In this document: positions 9,368-17,704 of the stretch, in pieces
Layout: each line of letters starts with the position of its first letter
How positions within the stretch are numbered: position 1 is the first letter of the stretch
Assembly (NCBI GenBank): GCA_023665475.1
Contig: JAMPEB010000003.1
Location: forward strand, 124,001-188,000
DNA: 64,000 bases
Source: Lachnoclostridium sp.
GTDB lineage: Bacteria > Bacillota > Clostridia > Lachnospirales > Lachnospiraceae
Direction: 5' to 3'
The notes under the pieces: model-generated
What the model was told of the DNA's origin: nothing
The model's database searches: none
What the model saw: the letters and a program-made list of their open reading frames with translations, nothing else
Program-made: the position numbers and the translations under genes

Positions 9368-10138
9368 TCAATCCTCCATAAATGATTTCATCTGATTTTG
9401 GGCAGACCTTGCCTCTGCGTTCTTTTTCTCCGCAAAATTTAACTCCGCAAGTCTGTCCTCCACAGATTTTGACTCATCAGGCTTTACTGCCGGCCTCATA
9501 TCCGGTCTCTTCGTTCCGTCCGCCAGTTCCTCCTTGGGATTGTATTTCATATCAAAGAGATTCACCACATCAGCGCCAAAAAGGTCATTCATGTAAGAAT
9601 AAATCTCCAGATTTTTCTGCTCCATCTCCTGCTTGCGAATCAACTGCTTTTTCAGTTCCACCCGTATTTGCGCAACCCACTTGGCAATTTCCCTGATATC
9701 CTCCGTATTTTTCTGCAGAGTTCCATAACAATTCTCCATAGTCGCCAGCATAAGCTGTACATTGGCCTTGTCAATCTGACCGGGGAGCTCCATTTCTTCT
9801 TCCTTGTATGCTTCTAAAGTCTCATTATATTCTTCCACAAGCTGCTTTGACTTCTCAATCTGCTTTTCCATGGCTTTATTACCTTTTTGTTCCGCCTCGT
9901 CCACCATGGTAACAATATCGTTCATAAGTTGCTTTTTCAGCTTGCGGATTTCTTTGGTTTCCGTATTGATTTTACCCTGTCTCTTCAAAAGGTCGTTCAA
10001 TTGGGTTTCCAACGGTTTCACCTGAGCCTTTCCCACTTTAGTCAGCAGGCGGTACCACTTATTATCGAGGGTTAGTATGGGCAGCCTCTTCCCATATAAA
10101 GCATTTTGAAATTGTGCCTTTTTATCGTTTTCTCCCAT
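9368..10138 (-). CDS. Coiled-coil protein of unknown function
   Basis: I do not recognise this 256-residue protein. It is soluble, highly charged and predicted almost wholly helical. Residues 30-130 and 150-190 have heptad-like Leu/Ile spacing and dense Lys/Glu/Gln, as in long coiled coils. The C-terminus is Ala/Glu/Lys-rich and may be disordered. There is no signal peptide, membrane helix or Cys pair. It lies between rex and nnr-alr, 17 bp from nnr, so it is probably co-transcribed. A GAGAGG ribosome site is present at 5 nt. Directly before that site is the AUG-CCG...CGGCGGA hairpin shared with four other genes. It may be a structural or envelope-associated cytoplasmic protein, which is a guess from composition only. 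Confidence 0.75.
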   Translation of the reverse strand: MGENDKKAQFQNALYGKRLPILTLDNKWYRLLTKVGKAQVKPLETQLNDLLKRQGKINTETKEIRKLKKQLMNDIVTMVDEAEQKGNKAMEKQIEKSKQLVEEYNETLEAYKEEEMELPGQIDKANVQLMLATMENCYGTLQKNTEDIREIAKWVAQIRVELKKQLIRKQEMEQKNLEIYSYMNDLFGADVVNLFDMKYNPKEELADGTKRPDMRPAVKPDESKSVEDRLAELNFAEKKNAEARSAQNQMKSFMED

Positions 10139-10145
10139 ATTTACC

Positions 10146-10172
10146 TCTCATTCCGCCGCGCAAGCGGCATCC
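10146..10172 (-). repeat. AUG-CCG leader hairpin, copy 1
   Basis: On the minus strand GCCGC, a TTGC loop and GCGGC form a tight hairpin, followed by GGAATGAGAGG, which is the ribosome binding site region of the coiled-coil gene. It begins with ATGCCG, opening a nine-codon reading frame (M-P-L-A-R-R-N-E-R) that stops with TAA just before the gene's ATG. See the findings for the other copies. Confidence 0.75.
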
Positions 10173-10816
10173 TACTTATTATTTTCTTTTCCGTAACGGT
10201 TAATATTATAAGACAGCTTCATCAGACTATCCGAAAGATGTACATTTTCCACCTGTACCCCCTCCGGTACCTTCAAATCCACATGAGCAAAATTCAGGAT
10301 AGCTTTGATGCCGCTTGCCGCCAGCTTGTCCGCAATCTCCGCCGCACCGATTTTGGGAATCGTAAGAACGGCAATGTCAATGTCATTGCTTTTCACAAAC
10401 TGTTCAAGCTCTCTTATATGCCTGATTTTGACGCCTCTTACTTCCTGCCCTATCGATTCCTCCGCGCTGTCAAAAATCCCCCTCAGGATAAAGCCCCGTC
10501 TTTCAAAATTCGTGTAATTTCCGAGGGCCCGTCCTAAATTGCCTGCGCCGATGATCACCAGATTGTGCTGTTTGTCCAATCCTAAAATCTTGCCGATTTC
10601 TTCATAAAGATATTCCACATTATAACCGTAACCCTGTTGCCCGAAACCACCAAAATTATTAAAATCCTGACGAATCTGCGACGCCGTCACATTCATTAAT
10701 TCGCTGAGTTCCTGAGAGGAAATCCTCTCAATCCCCTCGTCTTTCAGTTCACCCAGATATCGGAAGTATCTGGGCAGGCGGCTCACCACGGCTTGCGATA
10801 TTTCTTTTTCTTCCAA
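10172..10816 (-). CDS. rex: Redox-sensing transcriptional repressor Rex
   Basis: This 214-residue protein has the Rex layout. The winged helix is at residues 1-80, with AVVSRLPRYFRYL and the DNA-binding stretch ending in QIRQDFNNFGGFGQQGYGY. A Rossmann domain binding NAD(H) follows, with IIGAGNLGRAL near residue 90. Rex represses fermentative and redox genes when the NADH/NAD+ ratio is low. The start is a TTG at 10816 with a G-rich ribosome site. A strong promoter lies at 10875-10902, and a 10-bp inverted repeat sits over its -10 and start region. That repeat does not look like the usual TTGTGAA-type Rex operator. Confidence 0.95.
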   Translation of the reverse strand: MEEKEISQAVVSRLPRYFRYLGELKDEGIERISSQELSELMNVTASQIRQDFNNFGGFGQQGYGYNVEYLYEEIGKILGLDKQHNLVIIGAGNLGRALGNYTNFERRGFILRGIFDSAEESIGQEVRGVKIRHIRELEQFVKSNDIDIAVLTIPKIGAAEIADKLAASGIKAILNFAHVDLKVPEGVQVENVHLSDSLMKLSYNINRYGKENNK

Positions 10817-10849
10817 GGATTGCTACCCCCGTTCCCGCTGATTATGATA

Positions 10850-10876
10850 AAATAGATTCTGTTCTTTAGAATCTAT
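10850..10876. promoter_or_regulatory. Inverted repeat at the rex transcription start
   Basis: AATAGATTCT and its perfect complement AGAATCTATT are separated by 7 bp and touch the rex -10 box. It could be an operator or a 5' stem in the rex mRNA. It does not fit the Rex consensus. Confidence 0.55.
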
Positions 10877-10902
10877 TATAGCATGCGTTAAAAAATTGTC
10901 AA
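10875..10902 (-). promoter_or_regulatory. Strong sigma-A promoter of rex
   Basis: TTGACA (10897-10902) and TATAAT (10875-10880), both perfect consensus, are 16 bp apart on the minus strand, about 60 bp upstream of the rex start. Confidence 0.8.
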
Positions 10903-10906
10903 TGAA

Positions 10907-10935
10907 TTGACAGGATAAAACGCAGAAGGTAAAAT
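10907..10935 (+). promoter_or_regulatory. Sigma-A promoter of the ABC-F gene
   Basis: TTGACA (10907-10912) and TAAAAT (10930-10935) with a 17-bp spacer lie about 95 bp upstream of the ABC-F start. The -35 boxes of this promoter and the rex promoter are only a few bases apart, back to back. Confidence 0.7.
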
Positions 10936-11029
10936 AGTTTAAGATACACTTAGCATACATCCTCAAAATATCCTAATTTAAAACAGATTCATTCAAGAAA
11001 GGTTATATTTATATAAATCAGGTACTATT

Positions 11030-13006
11030 ATGATACTTTCCTGCCAGAATATTAAGAAAGCTTTTTTAGAAAATACCATATTAAAAAATGCGAGTTTTCA
11101 TATAGAGGACAATGAGAAAGCTGCTATCGTGGGCATAAACGGCGCGGGCAAGACTACGCTTCTTCGCATTATCGTGGGGGAAATGGCGGCGGATGACGGG
11201 CTTGTGACCTTTGCAAAGGATAAGTCTTACGGATATCTCGCCCAAAACAGCGCCGTAGACACAAAAAATTCCATCTATGAGGAACTTTTGTCCGTCAAGC
11301 GGGAACTTATCCGTCTGGAAAACCAGATGCGCTCCTGCGAAGAATCCATGAAAAATACAGAGGGCAGCAGGCTGGACGAATTGATGAAGCAGTATGCCGA
11401 CCTCACCCATTCCTTTGAGATAAAGGGCGGTTATATTTATAAAAGTGAAATCATCGGTGTTTTAAAGGGTCTGGGCTTTTCCGAGGAGGAATTTGATAAG
11501 TCCGTTGCTGCCCTCTCAGGCGGTCAGAAGACCCGTGTTGCTTTGGGAAAGCTTCTGCTCCAAAAGCCGGATTTGATTATTTTAGACGAGCCCACCAACC
11601 ATCTGGATTTAAATTCCATCACATGGCTGGAAACTTTTTTGTTAAATTACAAGGGAGCTGTACTTATTGTGTCCCATGACCGCTTTTTCCTTGACCGCAT
11701 TGTCACGAAAATTATAGAAATTGACCAAGGAGAGGTGTCCGTTTTTTCGGGCAACTATTCGGATTACGCCGTGAAAAAAGAGCAGCTTCGCACTGCCGCA
11801 TGGAATGCTTATGTGAATCAGCAGCGCGACATTAAGCATCAGGAAGAAGTCATTGAAAAACTAAAGTCCTTCAACCGGGAAAAATCCATTAAGCGTGCGG
11901 AAAGCCGTGAGAAAATGCTGAATAAAATCGAGATTTTGGACAAGCCCACGAAAGCTTCCGACAATATGAAATTTACCCTCACCCCCTATATGCAGAGCGG
12001 AAACGATGTGCTGACCGTAGAGGATTTAAGCAAGGCTTTTGACTCAAACCTCCTTTTTTCCCATGTGAATTTTGAGATAAAACGGGGAGAACATGTTGCC
12101 ATTATCGGCGATAACGGCACCGGCAAAACCACTCTCCTTAAGATTTTGAACGGGCTGATTCCTGCGGATAGCGGGTCCTTTTGTCTCGGCACCAATGTAG
12201 AGATTGGCTATTACGATCAGGAGCATCATGTGCTCCATAGCGACAAAACTTTATTTGATGAAATTTCGGACGATTATCCGTACTTAAACAACACGCAGAT
12301 TCGCAATACTCTTGCGGCTTTTCTCTTTACCGGGGATGATGTGTTTAAATGCATCCACGATTTAAGCGGCGGAGAAAGAGGGCGTGTTTCCCTTGCCAAG
12401 CTTATGCTGGGAAATGCCAATTTTCTGATTTTGGACGAGCCCACCAACCATCTGGACATTATCTCTAAAGAGATTTTGGAGGATGCCATAAACGCTTATG
12501 AGGGCACGGTTCTATATGTTTCCCATGACCGGTATTTTATCAACAAGACCGCAAGCCGCATTCTCGACTTGACAGACGGACAATTCGTTAATTATATCGG
12601 AAATTATGATTATTATTTAGAAAAGCATGATGCGGTAATGGCATCTCTAACTTCCCGTGCCTCTCGAACCGCATCCCAAGGGGCTGCAGCATCGGGTGAT
12701 GCCGCCCTTGGAGCCGACTCCTCTGTATCTTCCCAAAAGCTTTCCGACAATCAGGAATCCGCCGCAAAGCTTGACTGGAAGTCCCAGAAAGAAGAACAGG
12801 CACGCCTTCGGAAAAAAGAAAACGATTTAAAAAAATGCGAGGAAAAAATTGCCGCTTTAGAAGAACGCACAAAGGAAATCGAAACAGAAATGTCGGACCC
12901 TGCCATCGGCACACAGGCGGCACGCTTACAGGAGCTTGCCAAAGAACAGGAAGCCATAAATGCAGACCTTGAAAAATTATATGAAGAATGGGAGACTTTG
13001 GCATAG
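11030..13006 (+). CDS. ABC-F family ribosome-associated ATPase
   Basis: This 658-residue protein has two ABC domains and no membrane segment, which is the ABC-F layout. Domain 1 has GINGAGKTTLL (about residue 37), LSGGQKTR and DEPTNHLDL. Domain 2 has GDNGTGKTTLL (about residue 362), LSGGERGR and DEPTNHLDI. The interdomain linker (about 245-300) is the P-site tRNA interaction motif. An Ala/Ser-rich hinge (about 545-580) leads to a C-terminal coiled coil (about 590-658), as in Uup-type proteins. ABC-F proteins act on the ribosomal E site in translation quality control or drug protection. The neighbourhood gives no hint of antibiotic resistance, so a housekeeping role is more likely. It is divergent from rex and convergent with icd. 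Confidence 0.92.
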   Translation: MILSCQNIKKAFLENTILKNASFHIEDNEKAAIVGINGAGKTTLLRIIVGEMAADDGLVTFAKDKSYGYLAQNSAVDTKNSIYEELLSVKRELIRLENQMRSCEESMKNTEGSRLDELMKQYADLTHSFEIKGGYIYKSEIIGVLKGLGFSEEEFDKSVAALSGGQKTRVALGKLLLQKPDLIILDEPTNHLDLNSITWLETFLLNYKGAVLIVSHDRFFLDRIVTKIIEIDQGEVSVFSGNYSDYAVKKEQLRTAAWNAYVNQQRDIKHQEEVIEKLKSFNREKSIKRAESREKMLNKIEILDKPTKASDNMKFTLTPYMQSGNDVLTVEDLSKAFDSNLLFSHVNFEIKRGEHVAIIGDNGTGKTTLLKILNGLIPADSGSFCLGTNVEIGYYDQEHHVLHSDKTLFDEISDDYPYLNNTQIRNTLAAFLFTGDDVFKCIHDLSGGERGRVSLAKLMLGNANFLILDEPTNHLDIISKEILEDAINAYEGTVLYVSHDRYFINKTASRILDLTDGQFVNYIGNYDYYLEKHDAVMASLTSRASRTASQGAAASGDAALGADSSVSSQKLSDNQESAAKLDWKSQKEEQARLRKKENDLKKCEEKIAALEERTKEIETEMSDPAIGTQAARLQELAKEQEAINADLEKLYEEWETLA

Positions 13007-13061
13007 CCTAATCTCCCATTTTCTCCGCTTATACACTCTTCTTTCTCATGCTTTACAATAT

Positions 13062-13195
13062 ACTGCTCCAGCGAGAAGAACGCTGGTTTTGCGTTCTTCC
13101 GTGTGAAGATCTAGAATTTCTTAGTCCGCACCCTAAAGAGGGGTGTTTACACACCCTCTTGCGGGCTTAGAAATTCTCTTCACACTGCTCCAGCG
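13062..13195 (-). repeat. Double-hairpin intergenic element, copy 2
   Basis: On the minus strand the element starts in the last codons of icd (GTGTGAAG, AGAATTTCTAAG). It holds an inner GGGTGTGTAAACACCC palindrome and closes with CTAAGAAATTCT and CTTCACAC (whole hairpin 13101-13185). A second hairpin with 9-bp arms (GAAGAACGC/GCGTTCTTC, 13075-13099) follows. The unit is flanked by a perfect 12-bp direct repeat, ACTGCTCCAGCG, at 13062-13073 and 13184-13195, resembling a target-site duplication. Besides this element, the gap between the convergent genes holds nothing recognisable. Confidence 0.8.
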
Positions 13196-14384
13196 TTTCC
13201 CGAATCGCCTTGATAAAGTCCAGACTGTTTAAAATCACAGGATTCTCACAGGTGGAAATCATTGCAAGGCTCTTGGTCATCTTGCCGTCCTCAATGGTCT
13301 TGATGCATGCTTTCTCAAGCTTATCCGCAAAGATTTCAAGCTCTTTAATCCCATCCAGCTCTCCGCGCTTTCTAAGAGCTCCCGTCCATGCAAAAATCGT
13401 CGCGATAGAGTTGGTGGAGGTTTCCTCCCCTTTCAAATGCTTATAATAATGGCGCTGTACGGTGCCGTGGGCTGCCTCATACTCATATACACCGCTCGGA
13501 GATACTAACACAGAGGTCATCATGGACAAATCCCCGTAAGCGGTAGCCACCATATCAGACATGACATCACCGTCATAATTTTTGCACGCCCAGATAAAAC
13601 CACCCTCGGAACGAATCACTCTTGCCACCGCATCATCAATTAAAGTATAAAAATACTCTATACCAAGCTCTTCAAACTTTGCCTTATATTCGGTATCATA
13701 AATTTCCTGAAAAATATCCTTAAAGGTATGGTCATATTTTTTTGAAATAGTGTCTTTGGTGGAGAACCACAAATCCTGCTTGGTGTCCACGGCATAGCCA
13801 AAGCAGGCTCTTGCAAAGCTGGTAATGGACTCTTTCGTATTGTGGACGCCCTGAATGATTCCTGCGCCGTCAAACTCATGAATCACTTCCCTCACCTGTG
13901 TCCCATCGGCTGCGGTATAGACAAGCTCCGCCTTTCCCGCACCCGGAATTTTTATCTCCACATTTTTATATACATCACCGTAAGCATGACGGGCAATGGT
14001 AATTGGTTTTGTCCAATTTTTTACATAGGGTACGATTCCCTTTACCAAAATAGGGGTGCGGAACACCGTACCGTCCAAAATCGCGCGAATCGTACCGTTG
14101 GGACTTTTCCACATCTCCTTCAAATCATATTCCTTCATTCTTGCAGCATTGGGGGTAATGGTAGCGCATTTCACGGCAACCCCGTATTTTAATGTGGCAT
14201 TGGCGGAATCCACCGTCACCTGATCGTTTGTTTCATTGCGGTATTTCAACCCCAAATCATAATATTCCGTCTTTAAATCTATGTAGGGAAGCAAAAGCTC
14301 CTCCTTTATCATCTGCCAGAGAATCCGGGTCATCTCATCCCCATCCATCTCCACCAACGGTGTCTTCATCTGAATCTTTTCCAT
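13167..14384 (-). CDS. icd: NADP-dependent isocitrate dehydrogenase
   Basis: This 405-residue enzyme belongs to the homodimeric subfamily that includes eukaryotic cytosolic and mitochondrial NADP-IDH. It carries [10 protein letters not shown] at the N-terminus, the substrate loop KSPNGTIR (about residue 95) and the metal-binding DGDVMSD region. It decarboxylates isocitrate to 2-oxoglutarate. The ATG at 14384 has a strong AGAGAGGA site; a GTG at 14411 overlaps the GntR stop and is less likely. It is third in the citrate synthase-GntR-icd operon, which supports glutamate synthesis rather than a full TCA cycle. The last five residues (CEENF) are encoded by the repeat element at its 3' end, so the native C-terminus may have been altered by insertion. 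Confidence 0.95.
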   Translation of the reverse strand: MEKIQMKTPLVEMDGDEMTRILWQMIKEELLLPYIDLKTEYYDLGLKYRNETNDQVTVDSANATLKYGVAVKCATITPNAARMKEYDLKEMWKSPNGTIRAILDGTVFRTPILVKGIVPYVKNWTKPITIARHAYGDVYKNVEIKIPGAGKAELVYTAADGTQVREVIHEFDGAGIIQGVHNTKESITSFARACFGYAVDTKQDLWFSTKDTISKKYDHTFKDIFQEIYDTEYKAKFEELGIEYFYTLIDDAVARVIRSEGGFIWACKNYDGDVMSDMVATAYGDLSMMTSVLVSPSGVYEYEAAHGTVQRHYYKHLKGEETSTNSIATIFAWTGALRKRGELDGIKELEIFADKLEKACIKTIEDGKMTKSLAMISTCENPVILNSLDFIKAIRETLEQCEENF

Positions 14385-14407
14385 GTCTTTGTCCTCTCTT
14401 TCTTTCA

Positions 14408-15145
14408 TCACTCCACGCCCGCACTGTTACTATATATTTCATGCAGCCCATTCTTTACCATATTTTCATAAGCATTGATAATATGCTCGTGCGCCAGCTT
14501 TTCCGCAAGCTCCCCATTGCCCGCCTTGATTGCCTCCATAATCTGCTCATGCTCCGCATTGGACTTGGGTCCCCTGTTTGCGCTTGCCAGAGTTTTCTTT
14601 CTGACACGGAGCACATATTGGTGAAAGTCTTTAAGCGAGTGCTCCAGCATCTTGCTGTCGCAGGCTTCATACATAATATCATGAAATCGATTGTCTAACT
14701 CCGCAAGCTGCTCCAAATGCCCTTTTTCCGCATGGAACTTCGCCAGATAAACATTCTCCTCCATCTCTTCCATCTGTTCTTTGGTGATATGCTCCGTAGC
14801 CCAGCGCGCGCACAGCCCTTCCAGCAGGGAACGAATCATGTAAATGTCCTTCACATCCTTCTCTGTGATGCCTGTGACATAGGCACCCTTATTGGGCACA
14901 ATCTGAATCAATCCCTCTAACTCAAGCTGCCTGAAGGCTTCCCTCACGGGAGTACGGCTGACCCCCATCTCCTCGCCTATGGCTACCTCCTTTAATTCCT
15001 CATGTTCCTCATATTTTCCGCTTAAAATATCGTCTCTCAGTCTGTGGAACACCCGTCCCCGCAGGGAATATTTATCCGTTACTTCTTTTTTAACATCCTG
15101 ACTGCCCACTTCAATCCTCGATTCTGCACCTCTTTCATGTATCAT
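14408..15145 (-). CDS. GntR-family (FCD) transcriptional regulator
   Basis: This protein of about 245 residues has an N-terminal winged helix (about residues 20-90, with [23 protein letters not shown]) and an all-helical FCD ligand domain (about 100-230), as in the FadR subgroup. Such repressors bind palindromes with TNGTNNNACNA-like centres and are released by organic-acid ligands. It sits between citrate synthase and icd, so it probably controls its own operon through the 28-bp palindrome at 16674-16701. A citrate-cycle acid is a plausible ligand, which is inference. The ATG at 15145 has no Shine-Dalgarno; a GTG at 15109 preceded by CGAGG is an alternative start that leaves the DNA-binding domain intact. 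Confidence 0.9.
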   Translation of the reverse strand: MIHERGAESRIEVGSQDVKKEVTDKYSLRGRVFHRLRDDILSGKYEEHEELKEVAIGEEMGVSRTPVREAFRQLELEGLIQIVPNKGAYVTGITEKDVKDIYMIRSLLEGLCARWATEHITKEQMEEMEENVYLAKFHAEKGHLEQLAELDNRFHDIMYEACDSKMLEHSLKDFHQYVLRVRKKTLASANRGPKSNAEHEQIMEAIKAGNGELAEKLAHEHIINAYENMVKNGLHEIYSNSAGVE

Positions 15146-15170
15146 TCAGAGGCACTTTTTAGACTTCCCA

Positions 15171-16616
15171 TCATGCCTGCACAGCATGCGTAGCATGCGC
15201 AGCAGACACAAACTTAATACCTTTTTCCGCGCAAATTCGGTCAACGCATGCCACAATTTCATCATCTGTAAGCACGGTGACACGACCGCCTAAATATTCC
15301 TCTTCCACCCATTTTTTAATCTCCTGCACAAGCTCGGAAGACTTATTAACCTGTGCCCCATCCTTTAACTGATAATGGGTATTCAGCCAATGGGCAATAC
15401 CCGCCAGACCGGAAGTGTTTGAAATCGCGCACACTACAGGACGGTTCAAAAACTTCTCCGTATCAAAAATATTATAAATCTCCTCGTTTTTCAACAGTCC
15501 GTCCGCATGGATTCCTGCCCGGGTCACATTGAAATTCTTACCCACAAAAGGCGTTCTGGGCGGAATCTGATAACCGATTTCCTTCTCATAATATTCCGCC
15601 AGCTCTGTGATAACTCTGGTATCCATGCCGTTTAAATCACCCTTTAGCTGGGCATATTCAAAGACCATTGCCTCCAGAGGCGTATTGCCTGTCCGCTCGC
15701 CGATACCAAAAAGAGAAGTATTAATGCCGGAGCATCCGTAGAGCCATGCCGTGGTGGAATTTGCCACCGCCTTGTAAAAATCGTTATGTCCGTGCCACTC
15801 CAACATTTCGTGAGGCACACCCCCGTGAGTGTGGAGCGCATAAATAATACCCTGCACGCTTCTGGGAATCACGGCGCCCGGAAAATTCACGCCATATCCC
15901 ATGGTGTCGCAGGCGCGTACCTTAATGGGAATCTGATACTCTTTCATCAGCTTCATAAGTTCCAGACAAAAAGGCACCACATAACCGTAGATATCTGCCC
16001 TTGTGATATCCTCCAGATGACATCTGGGGCTGATACCCTCTTCCAGACAATCCCTGATAACGCTGAGATAATGCTCCATTGCCTGCTTTCTGGTCATTTT
16101 TAATTTCAGGAAAATATGATAATCCGAACAACTGACCAGAATGCCCGTCTCCTTCATGCCAATCTCCTTCACCAGCTTAAAATCCTCTTTGCTGGCACGA
16201 ATCCAACTGGTCACCTCCGGAAACTCATAGCCCCTCTCCATGCATCGGTATACGGCGTCCCTGTCCTTTTTGCTGTAGAGGAAAAACTCACTGGCACGAA
16301 TCATTCCATTGGGACCGCCCAGCTTGTGCAGATAATCAAAAATTCTCACAATCTGCTCCGTACTGTAAGGCGCCCTTGACTGCTGACCGTCACGGAAAGT
16401 AGTATCCGTAATCCAAATCTCCTTTGGCATATTATGGGGTACAATCCTGTCATTAAAAGGAATCTTGGGAATCTCCGAATAAGGAAACATATTGCGGAAT
16501 ACATTGGGTTTCTCCACATCATCCAAAATATACATATGCTCTTCAATCTCTAAGAGATTGTTCTTTTTATTCATCGTGACAGGGCGGTTTTGAAATGTAT
16601 TTTTTTCATTGAACAT
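15171..16616 (-). CDS. Probable (Re)-citrate synthase (HMGL/isopropylmalate synthase-like)
   Basis: This 481-residue protein of the DRE-TIM metallolyase superfamily has DTTFRDGQQSR near residue 70 and the metal-binding HGHND near residue 272. Its whole N-terminal part (LDDVEKPN, FPYSEIPKI, MPKEIWITDTTFRDG) closely recalls the Clostridium kluyveri Re-citrate synthase, which joins acetyl-CoA and oxaloacetate. This is from memory, without an alignment. The regulatory LeuA dimer domain of isopropylmalate synthase is not evident. Co-transcription with isocitrate dehydrogenase supports a citrate route. The ATG at 16616 has AGGA at 8 nt and lies downstream of the mapped promoter. In-frame ATGs at 16676 and 16700 lie at or upstream of the predicted transcript start and are rejected. 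Homologues are often labelled 2-isopropylmalate synthase. Confidence 0.85.
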   Translation of the reverse strand: MFNEKNTFQNRPVTMNKKNNLLEIEEHMYILDDVEKPNVFRNMFPYSEIPKIPFNDRIVPHNMPKEIWITDTTFRDGQQSRAPYSTEQIVRIFDYLHKLGGPNGMIRASEFFLYSKKDRDAVYRCMERGYEFPEVTSWIRASKEDFKLVKEIGMKETGILVSCSDYHIFLKLKMTRKQAMEHYLSVIRDCLEEGISPRCHLEDITRADIYGYVVPFCLELMKLMKEYQIPIKVRACDTMGYGVNFPGAVIPRSVQGIIYALHTHGGVPHEMLEWHGHNDFYKAVANSTTAWLYGCSGINTSLFGIGERTGNTPLEAMVFEYAQLKGDLNGMDTRVITELAEYYEKEIGYQIPPRTPFVGKNFNVTRAGIHADGLLKNEEIYNIFDTEKFLNRPVVCAISNTSGLAGIAHWLNTHYQLKDGAQVNKSSELVQEIKKWVEEEYLGGRVTVLTDDEIVACVDRICAEKGIKFVSAAHATHAVQA

Positions 16617-16673
16617 CTTTTGCTTCCTCACTTCCTCTATTGCATCATCACTCAACATTTGAATAAAACGCTC

Positions 16674-16701
16674 CATGTATGATTGTATACAATCATACAT
16701 G
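16674..16701. promoter_or_regulatory. Perfect 28-bp palindrome: probable GntR operator
   Basis: Every base from 16674 to 16701 pairs with its mirror. The sequence centres on GTATAC, inside the core ATTGTATACAAT. It covers the -10 box and most of the spacer of the citrate synthase promoter. The core fits the site type used by FCD GntR regulators, and such a regulator is encoded in the operon. Confidence 0.85.
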
Positions 16702-16710
16702 AAGTGTCAA
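16682..16710 (-). promoter_or_regulatory. Promoter of the citrate synthase-GntR-icd operon
   Basis: TTGACA (16705-16710) and TACAAT (16682-16687) lie on the minus strand with a 17-bp spacer, predicting transcription from about 16675. The -35 box overlaps the stop codon of the S8 peptidase gene. Confidence 0.85.
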
Positions 16711-17636
16711 CAATTTTTTAAAAGTCTCCTTACATTTACCATACCCCAGCCCTGCTTATTCCACTCTTCGCCTAAATCCGTAGCGGTAGCTGTCAGTTTT
16801 TTACGAAATTCCTCTCCTGTCAAAAAAGGATTCTTTTCCAATGCAAGCGCTGCCACTCCCGATACAATAGGAGTAGCCATGGATGTACCGCTTTTTGACA
16901 CATAAGCATTCAGAATCCTCCCCCTGTTTCTATTGTAAAATACATTGCAGGAGACAATATTGGTTCCGGGTGCCACAATATCCGGTTTCCGCAGGGTAGA
17001 CATGGCATCTCCTCTGCCGGAATAACTGTCGCAGCGTCCCGGATAATCTTTATAATAATCGCCGTCATGACAGCCAACCGTGATAAAACGCCTGCTGGCT
17101 CCCAATGAAGAAATGCTTCCGCTCTCCGGTCCCTTATTTCCTGCGGCGCATATCACAATAATTCCGCTGTCATATACTCTCTCAAGCTCATTTTTTATCG
17201 CCTTCTCCTTTTCCTTACTCTGAAGTTCTCCGATTCCCACGGAAATATTGAGGATTCTGATATGATATTGCTGCCGCATCTTTAGTACCCACTGAAGTCC
17301 TTGTAGCATATGTTCCGTACATCCGTTTCCCTTACCGTCCAGAACTTTTCCCACCACCAGGTTCGCCCTCGGCGCTATCCCGCGAAAACGCCCTCCGGAA
17401 ACACTTCCGCTTCCACAGATAATCCCGCACACATGAGTGCCGTGTCCGCTGTCATCATACATATCCTGTCTGTCGTTTACAAAATCGCGGAAGGCATATA
17501 CTCTTCCCGCAAGGTCCGGATGTCTTCCGACCCCGGTATCCAACACGGCTGCCGTAACCCCTTCCCCTGTATATATTTTATTGATATCCGGCTCCGGCAA
17601 ATAAGGAACCTCAATCTGATTTCTCACCCGCTGCAT
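16707..17636 (-). CDS. S8 (subtilisin) family peptidase without signal peptide
   Basis: This 309-residue subtilase has a complete catalytic triad: Asp in VLDTGVGRHPDL (about residue 34), His in SGHGTHVCG (about 65) and Ser in SGTSMATP (about 250). The oxyanion Asn is in AAGNKGPESG (about 153). There is no signal peptide or propeptide, so it resembles intracellular serine proteases. The surface-protein genes upstream raise the possibility of non-classical export, but nothing shows this. The ATG at 17636 has no ribosome binding site: a 16-bp perfect stem-loop ends six bases before it. No better start is visible, since an in-frame stop lies in the hairpin loop. Confidence 0.92.
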   Translation of the reverse strand: MQRVRNQIEVPYLPEPDINKIYTGEGVTAAVLDTGVGRHPDLAGRVYAFRDFVNDRQDMYDDSGHGTHVCGIICGSGSVSGGRFRGIAPRANLVVGKVLDGKGNGCTEHMLQGLQWVLKMRQQYHIRILNISVGIGELQSKEKEKAIKNELERVYDSGIIVICAAGNKGPESGSISSLGASRRFITVGCHDGDYYKDYPGRCDSYSGRGDAMSTLRKPDIVAPGTNIVSCNVFYNRNRGRILNAYVSKSGTSMATPIVSGVAALALEKNPFLTGEEFRKKLTATATDLGEEWNKQGWGMVNVRRLLKNC

Positions 17637-17642
17637 AACAAA

Positions 17643-17682
17643 GTCCCAACATAGAATAACTTAAACTATTCTATGTTGGGAC
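17643..17682 (-). terminator. 16-bp stem-loop between LRR gene and S8 peptidase
   Basis: GTCCCAACATAGAATA pairs perfectly with TATTCTATGTTGGGAC around an 8-nt loop. On the minus strand it is followed by TTTGTT and then the S8 start codon. It follows the stop of the 724-residue LRR gene by 22 bp, so it may terminate that operon. Its short T-run and its contact with the start codon also allow a role in translation control. Confidence 0.6.
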
Positions 17683-17704
17683 AAAACATGGCGTACCTGT
17701 TGTA

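Noticed and set aside
10817..11029. Rex operator between rex and the ABC-F gene
   Set aside because: I looked for a TTGTGAA...TTCACAA-type site and found none; the palindrome present has a different sequence.
16617..16700. Longer N-terminus for the citrate synthase from ATGs at 16676 or 16700
   Set aside because: They lie in or beside the operator and at or upstream of the predicted transcript start, with no ribosome site; 16616 has one.
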